Assembly: GCA_030267965.1 (NCBI GenBank) | Contig: BRYA01000053.1 | Coordinates: 1-64,000, forward strand | DNA: 64,000 bases | Origin: Triparma columacea | Lineage: Eukaryota; Sar; Bolidophyceae; Parmales; Triparmaceae | Reading direction: 5' to 3' | Part shown: piece after piece, positions 1 to 11,435 of the stretch | How positions within the stretch are numbered: position 1 is the stretch's first letter | Layout of the letters: every line of letters begins with the position of its first letter | Program-made: the position numbers and the translations under genes | The notes under the pieces: model-generated | What the model was told of the DNA's origin: nothing | Seen by the model: only the letters and a program-made list of their open reading frames with translations | Databases searched by the model: none

Positions 1-70
1 TAACCCTAACCCTAACCCTAACCCTAACCCTAACCCTAACCCTAACCCTAACCCTAACCCTAACCCTAAC
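1..70. repeat. Telomere, (CCCTAA)n
   Basis: Perfect CCCTAA hexamers run from the first base to position 70. The C-rich strand reads 5' to 3' into the chromosome, so the complementary TTAGGG strand ends at position 1. This is the expected orientation for a left chromosome end rather than an internal telomere-like tract. TTAGGG is the common telomere repeat of many eukaryotes, including stramenopiles, and does not identify the species. Confidence 0.98.
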
Positions 71-95
71 TTTACTTTACTTTACTTTACTTTAC
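71..95. repeat. TTTAC pentamer array next to the telomere
   Basis: Five perfect TTTAC units directly follow the last telomeric hexamer, without a spacer. They do not match the telomere repeat and form a distinct boundary tract. Confidence 0.9.
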
Positions 96-274
96 TTTTC
101 TCTCCTCTACTCTCTTCTCTCAACTTCTCTAACACACTTACACTCTCTCTCTCTTTCACACACACACACACACCCACACAAACACACACACACACCTCTA
201 CCTTATACCTATCTCTCCCCTATTCTCTTCTCTCAACTCCTCTATTACATTCATACACACACTCTCTTCCTCTC

Positions 275-316
<42 letters not shown>

Positions 317-728
317 CTACCTTATACTCTTCTTTTCCCTCCTCTCTTCTCTCAACTCCTCTAACACACTCACACACTCACACACCCACGCACTAATACA
401 CTCACGCACCACTCTTCCTTATATTCTCCTCTCTGCTACTCTCTCCTCTCAACCCAAAACAACTATACAACCCCCCACAAGCCTCAATCCTCCTCTCTCC
501 TCCCCCTTCCTCTCACCTACACAATACTTTCCCCACACACTCCTTTCCCTTATCCTCAGTCGCCCTCCCTCACATCCAACAAACTTCTTTTTTATCACAC
601 ACTTCTACACAGCGAAGCCTAGAACAAAACGATGCAAAAAACAAATAAACTAACAGTTTCCTACATACAACATTTCTCTAGTTTACCTCCACACCTAGAA
701 AGATCTTCCTTCCCTGCCACCAATCTCT
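96..728. repeat. Subtelomeric CT/CA-rich repeat region
   Basis: This stretch holds no gene that I can see. It is strongly strand-asymmetric, with almost no G on the plus strand. A unit of roughly 110-130 bp recurs about three times (near 100-190, 195-310 and 315-400). Each copy has a CT-rich segment containing TCTCAACT followed by CTCTA and then a long CA/CCA microsatellite. The last 300 bp are more diverged CT/CA-rich sequence leading to the 3' end of the receptor kinase gene. Confidence 0.8.
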
Positions 729-3700
729 TTAACCTTCATACTTGAGTCCAGCCAAAAGCATTGTCATCCCAGAACCACTGCTTTCAATTCCTTCCTTGTC
801 ACCTTTCTTGTCTTCTTCTGAGTTAGCTTTCACCTTTTCTTCCTTTACTGAAACTTTACTTTGCTTCACCTCCATTGGCTCTGGCATTATGCCATCATTT
901 AAAAGGCCATCAAGAAAGCTAGGCTTTACCAAAACATCAGCTGCTGTTGTAGCTGACCTTTTCATTGGTGCTGAAGCTGCTAACTTGTTTTTATGAACAG
1001 GCTCAATAGTCCTAGGCTTGTCTTCCTTCTCACCCTGCTTCATCAGCAAACCCTTCACTATCTTTGTCTCCTTGACAAGAACCTTCTCCTTGAAAAATGT
1101 CACCAGCTCTTTGGCTGTGGGCCTCTCGGTAGGCTCATGCTGCCAACACTTGCGAATGATATCAGCAAGCTCCTTATCTTCCTTCTCAACAAGCTTGAGA
1201 TCAGGCCTCCAACCCTCTCCTACCTTTTTCATTACAAGAACAGGGCCCCATCCTTTCTTGAAGCCCTTCTTTACTTCTCCATCATAGAAGATTTCTAATA
1301 GTAGGACACCAAAGGAATAGATATCTACCGCATTAGAGTATACTCTGTCTTTGCCTTCGGTGCTGAAAACTTCTGGGGCCATGAAGAAGGGGGTTCCCAC
1401 TGTAGTCATGGCTCGTTCGTCTTTTCCATCCAAATGCCTGCTCTCACCAAAGTCAGTAATCTTTGCCTTGAGGTCGTCACTGACTAGGACATTGGCGCTC
1501 TTTAGGTCCCTGTGGACGATAGGAGGATTCTTGCCGTGCAAGAAAGCACATCCCTTTACAATCTCTAGTGCCCAGACCATCTTGAGGCCAATTCCCTTGG
1601 CGAGAAGCATAGACACGGCAGACCCCTGCATATCAGTCTTCAGAGACCTTCCCTCATGTGACGCTAGGACAGCTGCTGTTTTGCTCCAGCTAGTAAGCCC
1701 GAGTTCCTTATATTTCTTCATGAAGTCATCAAGGCCGCCATTTTTGCAGAGCTCGAACATAATGCCGTGGTCCTCAAGCTCCCAAACAACCCCAAGACAT
1801 TGAGCAATGTTGGGGTGCCTTAGCGAGCCAATGAGCTTGAGCTCAAGGAAGAACCTCTCCAGGGTCTCTTGAGAGAGAGCTGATGGGAGGATCTCCTTGT
1901 AGGCACACTTTGTCCCGTGGTAATCTGCCACAAGTACATTTCCAAATGCTCCTCTACCCAATGATATTGGGGCTCCCTTTGCGTCTCTATCAAACTGAAG
2001 CTCAAAGCTTTCAACGAGTAGAGAAGGCTCAATATCATTTCTGTGGCCGTTTTTGTATTGTTGTGAGAGGGTGAGTGCCTTGTTAAAGTACTTTAATCCT
2101 AAAATGTTCTTCTCTTACCTTGTCAATTCGGAACTTTCACTACTCCTACTTTTGTACTCTTGAATCTCTCTACTCTTGTCAAACCTCTTACGCAAGTCTG
2201 AAAGCAAAGAGAGAAATTTGGGGGCTGCTACTTTGGTGAGTAAAGAAGCACTCTTTGATGAGAAAACTCCGCCTAGGTTGAATTGAGCCGATAAGGTAAC
2301 AGCTGTTTGAGGCACATTTCCAATGGGTTCCATTTTCTCGAACACCCACACAACGTGCGACTGAGTCAAGACATTTTTTTTGCCAATTGGTAATTCTTCA
2401 AGGAGATCATCAGTATCTGCGACATTTAAGATTACCTTGTCATTCAACTTCTTCCATGTGATTTTGTTTCTTGCCTCTCTTAGGCTAAATCCAGGAATAC
2501 CAAGATTCCTTGTCGAGCTGTAGTAATAGGAGTGATCGCTTATTTTCTGTACCTGGTGAAATGTGATACCCCTTTCCTTGGACTTCTTCTTGAAGCTACG
2601 GCTATACAAGTCCGAATATTCAGATCCGACGCTTTCTTCAACACTTGCATCGATGACAGCAGTAGCAAGACCAGTAGCTAAACTCCCTTCAATGGGGACG
2701 GACTTCATGGTAACCTTATCATCAGGGCTTTTCACCTTATCAAACTTGTCCCACATTGCCATCTCCTTGCACTTCTCGTACAACGCAATGCCCTTCTTGA
2801 TTGCTGCATCTTCCTCTGGGGTATAATTTTGGGGCTCGTTCTTGATGGTGTTTGCAACAGACATCACTGAAGCCCTATCAAGTACATCATCTTGAATTCC
2901 TAGGTCGTTCAACGTATTAGAAGGCGCAACTGCTGCTAATGCAGCCTTTTTTGCCAACATCCTCTCTTTGTTGGCCTTACGGATTTGAATGGTTAAGAAG
3001 AGGATGATACAAGCAGCCGCAATAATTGCTGCTATTTCTCGCTTTTTGATAGTAGAGTTGTCTTCATTTGCGTCAATTGCCATAGATGCAGTTTTATTTG
3101 CGCAGTGAATTCCAGCAAACCCAGGGTTACACTGTGTGCAGGTGCAGTTGCCTGTTGTGCCTCCAATTGTTCCACCATTGGCACAAAAGAAGTTCCCATC
3201 TCCCCTCACATCAGTTGGCTCCAAAGTGGGTTGACAGTCAGAAGGAGTCTCGCAGTGAGGACCCTCAAACCCAGAGCTACATTGGGTACAGGTGCAAGAT
3301 CCTGTACTGACTTGTGTGCTGACGTACTGACTTTCACTTGCTGACGTACTGACTTTCCCCTCAACTTTCCCCCCATTGATGCAGTAAAATCTTCCTGACT
3401 TTTCAAGTGAGCCGTCATCAGTACGATTAGCAGTTGCTTGACAACTAAGGAAAGCACAATCAGAGTAAGAATAAGGACTACCATATACATCGCCTTTAGT
3501 ATCAAGTTCACGTCCTGGGGGTGTGTCTTGGGTTAGATTTTGGCTGAAAAGGCAATTAAAGGCAGGTTGCTACGAACTTAAACCTACCTTTGGTAGCATT
3601 ATTTGAATAGTATGGGTAGGGGCATGAGTCGTGCACAGTAATGTCTCCACGAAAGTCTGGAACAGGCTTGTTGTAAATGTCATCTCCTTCATCTCCGCCA

Positions 3701-6700
3701 GTGTTGTTAAAGAAAACTGTTCCGTAGATGTTGACAATTGTCCCAGTGTTATAGACACGAACGGCTCCACCTCCAGAAAAGTCTGCATTGGGATTTGTAG
3801 CTTCACAATGGGAGAAAACACAAAGTGTAACGTCTACAATACCGCCACGACTGACATAAAGCCCGCCCCCCATATCATACTTTCCATTTGTGATAGTGAG
3901 TGCTCTGAGGGTAACAGTCTTTCCGAATGTGTAGAAGACATCAATTGCTCTACCTGATTGTTTGGGATCCAAAACACATTTTGAGCTATCGTCGATGCAC
4001 TTGCCTTCTCCGTACCAGCCGCCAACGCCAAGCATGCACCACACGGAAGCACAGTGGTTCTCACTGTTTTCTTCATCGTCATTAGTGCAAGTGTAGACTC
4101 CAGTTTCTAGAACGACTGCTTCCCCACTTTGTACTATTGCATTTCCAGTTCTGTAGGGGGCTCCTAGCATTTGGGCTTTTATGCAGAAAAATTCACTCAC
4201 GCAAACGTAACTGCTGAACTTGTTGAAAAGCTCTTCCATACTGGTTACAAGGTTATCGCGACAACCAGGGAAAGAATATGGGAAACCCAAGACAGCTCCA
4301 CTTGTATCTAAAGGAAATCCTAAGAGTTGGACAGTATTAGTTAGTACCTAAGTGCTTCAGAGAAGATCTTTGTGAACTTACCTTGTGTCGGATTGTTGGA
4401 CTGGTAGGGTGGAGGGCAGGTCTCGTGTAGGGTTATACTACCAGGGTCATAGGGATTGATCATAATATCATTGCCACCGCTGATTGCTTCATTATCCAAA
4501 AAGCTCACACCAAAAGTGTTAACAGTTGTTTCCACACCAAGTACAAGAATGGCGCCACCGCCCAAAATTGCATTCTTGGAATTGCACTTAGTGAAGTGGC
4601 ATAGAACAAGATCTACTATGGCACCACTTGAGATGGCCATCCCTCCTCCACCAGCATTTGTGCCCACCCCCTTGAAAAAGGAAATTGCTCTGAGAGTGAA
4701 TTTGGCATCTCCAGTTCCTGCAACATACATTCCTTTGTTTGCACTTTCTCCGTCTAAAACGCAACTTGCATCATCTTGCACACACTTCATTTCTCCATGC
4801 AAGTCTTCTGTGTACAACATGTAGTTGTCGTACCCCTTTGCACAAATCCCCTCAGAGCATTTATATGCTCTGACAGCCAAAATCACTGTGTCATTGTTAG
4901 CCATGATGTAATTCCCTGCTTCGGTAGCTTCATAGGATATATCTCCTTTAGAATTGCTGATGGTATTGAAAAGCCCTTCCATGTCATCAACGTGGTGGGG
5001 GTTAGCACAGTTGACGCCGTCAAAACCAGTGTTGCATGAAGTGCAGCTGCAGGAACCTAAATTCCCGCCAATCTCCCCGTTGATACAGTAAAATTTAGCT
5101 TGTGAGCTAATGGACCCATCGTCGGTTGGAGTTGACGTTGCGAGACAAAGTTCAGGAACACAACTTGGAAAGTTGCCACTGTACCCTGAGGGGCACCTTG
5201 CACAGTAGAAGGAGTGGGCTGGGCCAAAAATGCTGCCTATAGAGCTCAAAACAGCACGATCTTGTGAAAATTTAAGGGTTTGGAAGCAAGGTGTAGTTAG
5301 AAGTCAGTAATGTCCATTTAGATAAGGGTTGCACACTACTTTTTCTAGACTTACCTTTTATTGGAGGGTGGGAGTAATGTGGCGAGGGGCATGTGCTGTG
5401 GATATTAATGTTTCCGCCAAAATTGCTGATGTCATTACAATCTCCACAAACTGCACTATCTGGTGCGATGTTGTTAGTGAAGCTTGTTCCAAACAGATTG
5501 AATGTGACTGGTCTGTGGTAGATTGCGATTCCAGCGCCAAATCCAGCCACATTATTCTGGAAGTGACATAGAACTAAATCACAAACACCTGAAGCCAATT
5601 CTACCCCCGCACCACCATTAGCTGTAAAACAGTTCTGAAAAGTTAATGCTCTGATAGTGAGTTTATTACTATCGAGATCGCCATGCACAAACATGCCTCT
5701 TCTTGAGGCCTCTCCATCTATAATGCAGCTTGCATCGTCTTCGGTACACCTCACATAACCATTCAGATTATTTGTTTTCAGCATGTTTTCATCGTGATTG
5801 CAAATAGCAAAAGGCACTGAGCAATTGTATGTTTTGACTGACAAGAGTGCAGTCGTGCCACTTTCCAAAATGCTGCTGCCAGTGTAGTGGACCCTGTTCT
5901 TCAATTCAGTCATGGAAGAAACCTGTACAAATTGAGACTCGCAACTATCTCCAAAGAAACCAGTATCGCAAGAAGTGCAAGTACAGAAGCCAGTAGTACC
6001 ACCAAGACTTCCCCCATTTACACAGTAGAAGTTGCCGTCAGATCCGTCATCAGTTGGGGTGCTTGTAGCAACACAGTCATCTGCTGCACAGGTTGTCCCA
6101 CTATAGCCAGCTGCACAAGTGGCACAGTTTGGATCACCGAAACCAATGTTGCATCTGCAGTAGCAAGTTCCTGCCACCCCAGATCCTGACGTCCCCATAA
6201 TATTCCCATTGACACAGTAAAGGTTGCCGTCAGAGCCATTATCTGAGGGGTTTGATGTCGCGGTACATGGATCACCAGAACATATAAATCCCATGGAACT
6301 AGAGCCTGTATTGTCGTTAAAACCATTGGCATCAATCTGAAGATGATTTTCTCCACTTCCTACTACATGAGGGTTGAACCCAGAATTACTGGGTTCTCCG
6401 ACTTGCCACTTTTGGTAGTCCCACTCAGAGCCGTCTGTCCATGCCCAGACACCTTCCGTGGTGGCATCGGTCCCTCCTATCCAGCACCCAACAGCTTCAG
6501 GACAAATGGATGCAACATTAGAAAACTCTTCGTCATTGTGGATGGATGCGAGATCGTGGAAATTGTCGCGGCAGTAGGTGAGTGCATCATTGAAGGGCTT
6601 TGCCTGGTTGATGAAGGCAAAGCCTTGGCTTGTTGACAGTATCCTGCGAAGAGCGGAGTAAGTATGGAGATCAAAGGGGGACAAACCTTTAGTCGATTGT

Positions 6701-6889
6701 GATTGAAACGGTGGACTATGAGACACCCCATTTAAGAAGTTTAGTTCCTGTCAACATCGTCCTTATCCTCCCTTAGCTTTCTTCTGCCCATTCTCACCTT
6801 TGTGAACTTTCTTCCTTCGCAGCAACAAGACTGGCCAAGACACTGAGTCCAAACAGGCACTTGCCAAGACGACCTACCCTCCCAGTCAT
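729..6889 (-). CDS. Transmembrane receptor kinase: C-type lectin, EGF-like, three PMP-like beta-helix modules, TKL-type kinase
   Basis: Proposed CDS is complement of 729-2040, 2119-3514, 3588-4319, 4382-5236, 5355-6643 and 6798-6889; every junction keeps frame, giving 1,891 aa. Residues 1-26 form a signal peptide (ATG at 6889; another ATG at 6916 is possible). A C-type lectin-like domain spans about 35-150. Cys-rich EGF-like modules follow, with three right-handed beta-helix modules at about 260-430, 540-715 and 780-959, each with GGGA-type and FxxN motifs as in chlamydial polymorphic membrane proteins. More EGF-like repeats, a membrane helix near 1122-1141 and a possible START-like region (about 1240-1420) come before the kinase (about 1453-1760). 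The kinase has the glycine loop LGRGAFG, AYKE lysine, HRDLKSAN, DFGES and MAPE, so it should be active. The hinge region has an extra insertion. Likely a cell-surface sensor of carbohydrate or particle ligands; ligand unknown. Confidence 0.8.
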
Positions 6890-9800
6890 CACCAAGGGCT
6901 TTCTAGTCTTCCCCATTATTGATCCGACATTGCTCACGCAACCGCTTGCCCGAAGGATGAGTGATGCAAACATTCCAACAGAGCAGAGAAGGAAGCTCAT
7001 GGTTGTGCTTGTACATGCTGATATACTATCGGTACCATCGAGCATCACGCAGCGCATGTCGCCTTCAGCAGCGATGCTCTTTTCTTGAACAGGCTCACGA
7101 CGTGCATCGTCCCCCGAACCGGCAACATCGGAGTCCTCAGATATCCAGCCATCGTCACAGTCGTAGAGATATCTAGCGCGAATCGATTTAATCGCCTCAA
7201 ATGGCATATGCCTTGTCTGTGTTGGGGTCGGTTCACTTTCATCCGAGTACCTGGTTACTGATGTTGCATCCCTGCTGACAGTAATGTTGAGCTTTGAAGG
7301 AACTGCAGTGCCAACCCCACGTTCGATGGTGGACGAGACGTCGCTTGAATAATTCTCGATTGCAAAGGGTGCATCAATAGGACCAACAGGTCGACCTGAA
7401 ACTGTCGGTATGACGTCCGTCGCCAACGTTAGCTCTGAAAGAGCCGAAGCGACAGTCGCGTGTCCAGCGGCCAAAAGTATCTTCTCGTGGGTCGTGTCCT
7501 TGGCGTAAGCAAGCATCTCGGTGACACTGTCGTCGCCGTTTCCGGCAACACCGTGCATCACCATGCCCATTGCTAGGCCGGCTACCTCTCCGGCGACGGC
7601 GGAGTCTGTGTAAAGCACGTCCTTGAGCTCGTTAAAGATGGCGGGGTCCCTGCAGCCGAGGCCGGCAAGGCCAATTCCAGTGGCGGCGCCAATTCCAGTG
7701 GCGGCGCCAATTCCAGTGGCGGCGCCAATTCCAGTGGCGGCGCCAATTCCAGTGGCGGCGTTCGAGGAGCACTTCCTGAGCTGATGCTTGAGGTACCCAG
7801 TGGTGGATTGCCTCTTCTCGTACGGGTAGTTTGGCTCAGCGTGGTTGAGACCAAGGGCCATGAGGGCTCGTCCCTCAGAGTAACCGGACTTGGGAGCAAT
7901 GGTGGCGCCATCTGCGGGGAGGTACGGGTCCAGGAGCTCCATCGCCTCCCCGACATGGCCGTGGCGAATGCAGCCGAGCCCCGCGTTGGAGGCCTTCTTG
8001 AGGAAGTCAAGGTTGTCGCGGAGGAAGGTATCGTTGGTCGTGCCTGCGTTAATTAAGGCGTGGGTATGGATCGACATAAAATGGAGCATGGAGTTGCGGG
8101 AGCTCTGCGGGATGAGGAAGTAGGGGAATGGGGGGGTTTGGGTTGTTAGGGTTGTGCGTCCTGCTGAGACCCTGCCTGCTGCTGTGCGCCCTGTCTGCTC
8201 GTGTGTGCCCTGCCTGCTACTGCCTGCCCTGCATGCCATCTCGCTCACCTTTTCTTCGAGCGACTTTTTGAGGTTCTTGATGATGAGGGGGTCGGAGTCC
8301 GACTCCTTGTAGACGAAGGCGAGCTCGAGCTCTCCCGCGAATCCTCCGAGCATGAATCTCATGCACTTGTCGTAACCGTCCTTGAGGTCGCCAACCATCT
8401 CCCCCCCCATTCCCTTGATACCCTTGGCCACGGCCGCCACAAAATGCTGGTCGCCGGTGTTGACGAGGTCGAAGCAGAGCTGAAGGGCCATGAGGTTGGA
8501 GTCCTCGCCCTCCTTGAGGAGGGCATGGATGAGCTTCCAGACGTCCTCGCTATTGCCTAGGAGGTGGTCGCACATGCAACGCGACGCGTAGTCCATGTGC
8601 GAGGGAGGGAGGCCCTTGATCTGCTCCGCGATGACCTTGAGGGCGGCCCTACTCCTAGACTCGGCTCCCACCGATTGCAGAGGAACTGAGGCGGTCATGT
8701 TGTCAAACAGCAACCCTGATAAGTTGGCTGGGGCAACAGCGTTGTGCTGCGCAAGATCCTCGAAAACGGTCAGGACATTCTTCTTCACCCCCTCCTTTAG
8801 GCCTTTGGGGGCTTCGTTTCGAAGAAGGTCGTTCTTGACTTCAAAACCAAGGCTTTTCTCATCATTATGCCAATCGTTGAGGCGAGCTGCGACAGGAACA
8901 GTGTCGTAGGCAATATGGGGGGAGACGACTGTGGTGCGGTGGGAGGCGCGGGGAGGAGGGAGATGAGCGGCAGAGGGCGCACGAGGGAGGTGAGTACATT
9001 AACGTAGAAGAGAGCGTGCATGGTACGCAAAGGATGAAACCCCCCTCCTCCTAGACTCACCTCCCAAGGATTGCAGAGGAACTGAGGCGGTCACGTTGTC
9101 GGCGACAACGAGCTCGACGTTGTTGTATACAACATCGGGTTGCTCGGTGGTAATTTGCACTGCACCGTTGACACGGGCTGCCTTTGCCTGAGTTGTGGTT
9201 GCCTGCTTCTTCACCGCAGCAGCTCCTGGTTGTTTGCCGAATGGGCGTTGTGGAGCAAGCTCGATCACGGAAATGACCTTATCAGCCACATGCGCACGCA
9301 CGCCGTCGTTCGCCTCCTGCCCCCTGTTCACCCCTCCCGATGCCCCGTTGGGTGCACAAGAATTCTCCAATCCATCCACGACCTCGGATCGCTCAAAACC
9401 TCCGTCGTCTTCAGCTACCACCCTTCCGTCGTCGTTTCCTGCAGTCTGTCTGCCACAGAAGGCATGTCCTGGTTGTGAAATGGGGGGCAGAGCTGATGCA
9501 AAGATGAAGCACAAAATTGCAAGGAGACATGTCCAGCAGGTCAAACGAGAGGAGCCCCAGCCGCTTCCCCTGTTCACCGTCCCGGAATCTCGACCGCGTC
9601 TCTTCCAATGTCCCAATTCGCCACGCTCGGAAGCTTTGCTACGGCCAACTCTTGATTCTCCCTCAATGCTCTCAATCTCGGTCTTGGCAAGTCTCACTGA
9701 GGGGCCGTTGCGACCCTCCAGGCGAGCTGCGACGGGAACACTTTCGTCGGCAACATGGGGGTAGGCGACTGCGATGCGGTGGCGGGGGATGAGGAGAGAG

Positions 9801-10788
9801 ATAAGCGGCAGAGGGCGAACTTGGGAGGTGAGTACATGAACGTAGAAGAGAGCGTGAACGGTGTGCAAAGGACATGGTGCGCAAAGAACATGGTACGCAA
9901 AGGGCATGGTACACAAAGAACGAACCCCCGCCTTCCCCCCCCGTTCCACCTCCCCCCCTCCTCCTCAACTCACCTCCCAAGGATTGCAGAGAAACTGAGG
10001 CGGTTGACACGTTGTCGACGGAAGTGTGATCGTTATTGCGGTTTTTGTCGCCGGGGCCCTCTGCAGTTATTCGCACAGCGTCGTTGGCACGTCCTAAGGC
10101 AACCTTAACCCCAACTACTGTGAGCCTGCCCTGCAAATGGGCAGGCTGCACCCCAGCTGCTCCAGATTGTTTGCGGAGTGGACATTCTGGAGCAAGATCG
10201 GGCACGGAAGCGGCCTTTCCGACCACATGTGTCCCCTCTCCAAACTCCCACTGCCCCCTGTTCGTCCATCCAAGCTCCCCGTTGGGTGCACTACGTGTGG
10301 CCATGTCGAAATCATCAGTCGCTGCGGAAGCATAAGCACTTGCATTCTCAGCATCGGACAGGACAAAGCCTTCCTCAATATGCAAAGCAGTACGACTTTC
10401 ATCGTGTCCGCGAAAGGGACTCCAATCTGGGTGGGGATACGAAGGTTTTCCACACATGGCAGCACGGTGTGAGCAAGTCAAGTTTTCCAGCAGCCCAAGC
10501 TAGCGTCAAATCGATCCCCACAACCCTCCCCCGCTCTGACTCTTTCCAGCCACGCCCTAACTCACCTTGCTTGGCATCGTAAGAGGAGAATAGAATATCT
10601 GTTGCGCTGCTGGTTGATGAGGAGCTGTCGTGCCCCTCGCCTTCTAGTCCGGAATGCTCATCGTGCTTATTCGTCATATTGTCTCTCGTTTGATATGATC
10701 GTCGCTTTATCTGTGGCATGGTGGTGGGGTGAACAAGATGAGGAGGGTTAGGCTTGTATGATTCGATCTGAGAGGGTCTATCTCCCAT
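6794..10788 (-). CDS. Mosaic subtelomeric protein with duplicated units and an RPN2/PSMD1 fragment
   Basis: Proposed CDS is complement of 6794-8104, 8249-8928, 9061-9768, 9974-10426 and 10566-10788; all phases agree, giving 1,124 aa from ATG 10788. Exons 2, 3 and 4 carry related units ending in a TASVPLQSLGGE-like motif. Unit B has a hydrophobic segment (LLAILCFIFASALPPI). From about residue 545 to 830 the sequence matches the middle of 26S proteasome subunit RPN2/PSMD1, including GTTNDTFLRDNL, SGYSEGRALMALGLNHA and AYAKDTTHEKIL. About 380 N-terminal residues and the C-terminal half of a normal RPN2 are absent, so it cannot be a working proteasome subunit. An 18-bp repeat expands AATGIG inside this part. 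The C-terminus has two hydrophobic segments, the last of which also serves as the receptor kinase signal peptide. It could be an expressed chimera or a young pseudogene that is still open. Confidence 0.55.
7671..7760. repeat. 18-bp minisatellite, five copies, in the RPN2-like segment
   Basis: The unit CCAATTCCAGTGGCGGCG occurs five times head to tail without mismatch. On the minus strand it encodes repeated ATGIGA. It extends the AATGIGLAGLG-type motif that a normal RPN2 has once in its repeat region. The unit length is a multiple of three, so the frame is kept. Confidence 0.95.
8104..8248 (-). other. Stop-free, frame-neutral intron in the RPN2-like gene
   Basis: On the minus strand GTGAGC (starting at 8248) and a CCCGCAG acceptor ending at 8105 delimit a 144-bp intron. 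It has no stop in the coding frame and its length is a multiple of three, so retention adds 48 residues without a frameshift. Splicing joins the RPN2-like segment ending KKSLEEK to SSRNSML, which matches the known order in RPN2. The presence of an intron argues against origin by retroposition. Confidence 0.75.
8878..9974. repeat. Tandem segmental duplication with an 840-bp period
   Basis: The segments starting near 8880 and 9720 share blocks: GGCGAGCTGCGAC, then CAA-ATGGGG, then the GAGATGAGCGGCAGAGGGCG-like block, GAGGTGAGTACAT-AACGTAGAAGAGAGCGTG, and CTCACCTCCCAAGGATTGCAGAG-AACTGAGGCGGT. The offset is exactly 840 bp at their 5' ends and drifts by about 70 bp toward the 3' end because of small insertions. 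Each copy contains an exon start, an intron and an exon end of the mosaic gene, so the duplication added a whole exon-intron unit. Confidence 0.85.
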
Positions 10789-11435
10789 TCAAGACACATT
10801 TCCCTCTCCCAAGATCTTTACGACGCTAAGTAATCAAAATATATCTAATAGTTCAATGGAGCCCAACGACTCTCACGATGATGCCGTTCAGGATAGGAAA
10901 ATGGGCGTGGAGAACAGCCAACTCTGGCGAAACCTCCCACACAAAAAAGCTTCCCCCTCCGACCCAGTGTTATAACTCTGCTCCTCCGACCTTTGTGGTG
11001 CATTTATGAGAATAAATACCCCCGCCAACTCCCCAAACTCCCAACATGCCACAAAATTTCCTTGGACCAGAGGTCGTTACTTAGAGCCGAAGGATTGCTC
11101 TGCCAACCCCAAAAGCGCCGATGGGCAGTAAAGCCCCCGGGAAATGCGACGCAAGGGTTAGGGTCGGTCGTCGCGCCGCGTCGTGAAGACTTACCACCAA
11201 CAGGTAAACAAATCTTGAGTTTTGAAGATCTGTTCTTTTCGTGCAGAGACATAATTCCTAAAACAACCTGGACTGGACTGGACTACTTTTTCACCTTTCT
11301 GCACATTTCAAGTTTCAATGGTGTAAACGGGGGCGGGTGGGGAAGTCATGAAAGTTATGAGCGAAATCAAGAAAAGTTGTAAGTTTCATTCATTGTTAGA
11401 AGCCGGTTCACCTCAAATAACCTGTTACACCCCAC
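10789..11435. other. Intergenic, 647 bp
   Basis: This lies between the start of the mosaic gene and the 3' end of the Rossmann protein gene, both on the minus strand, so it should hold the mosaic gene promoter and the other gene's terminator. I see no supported ORF, RNA or repeat. Small ORFs here have no recognisable protein features. Confidence 0.6.
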
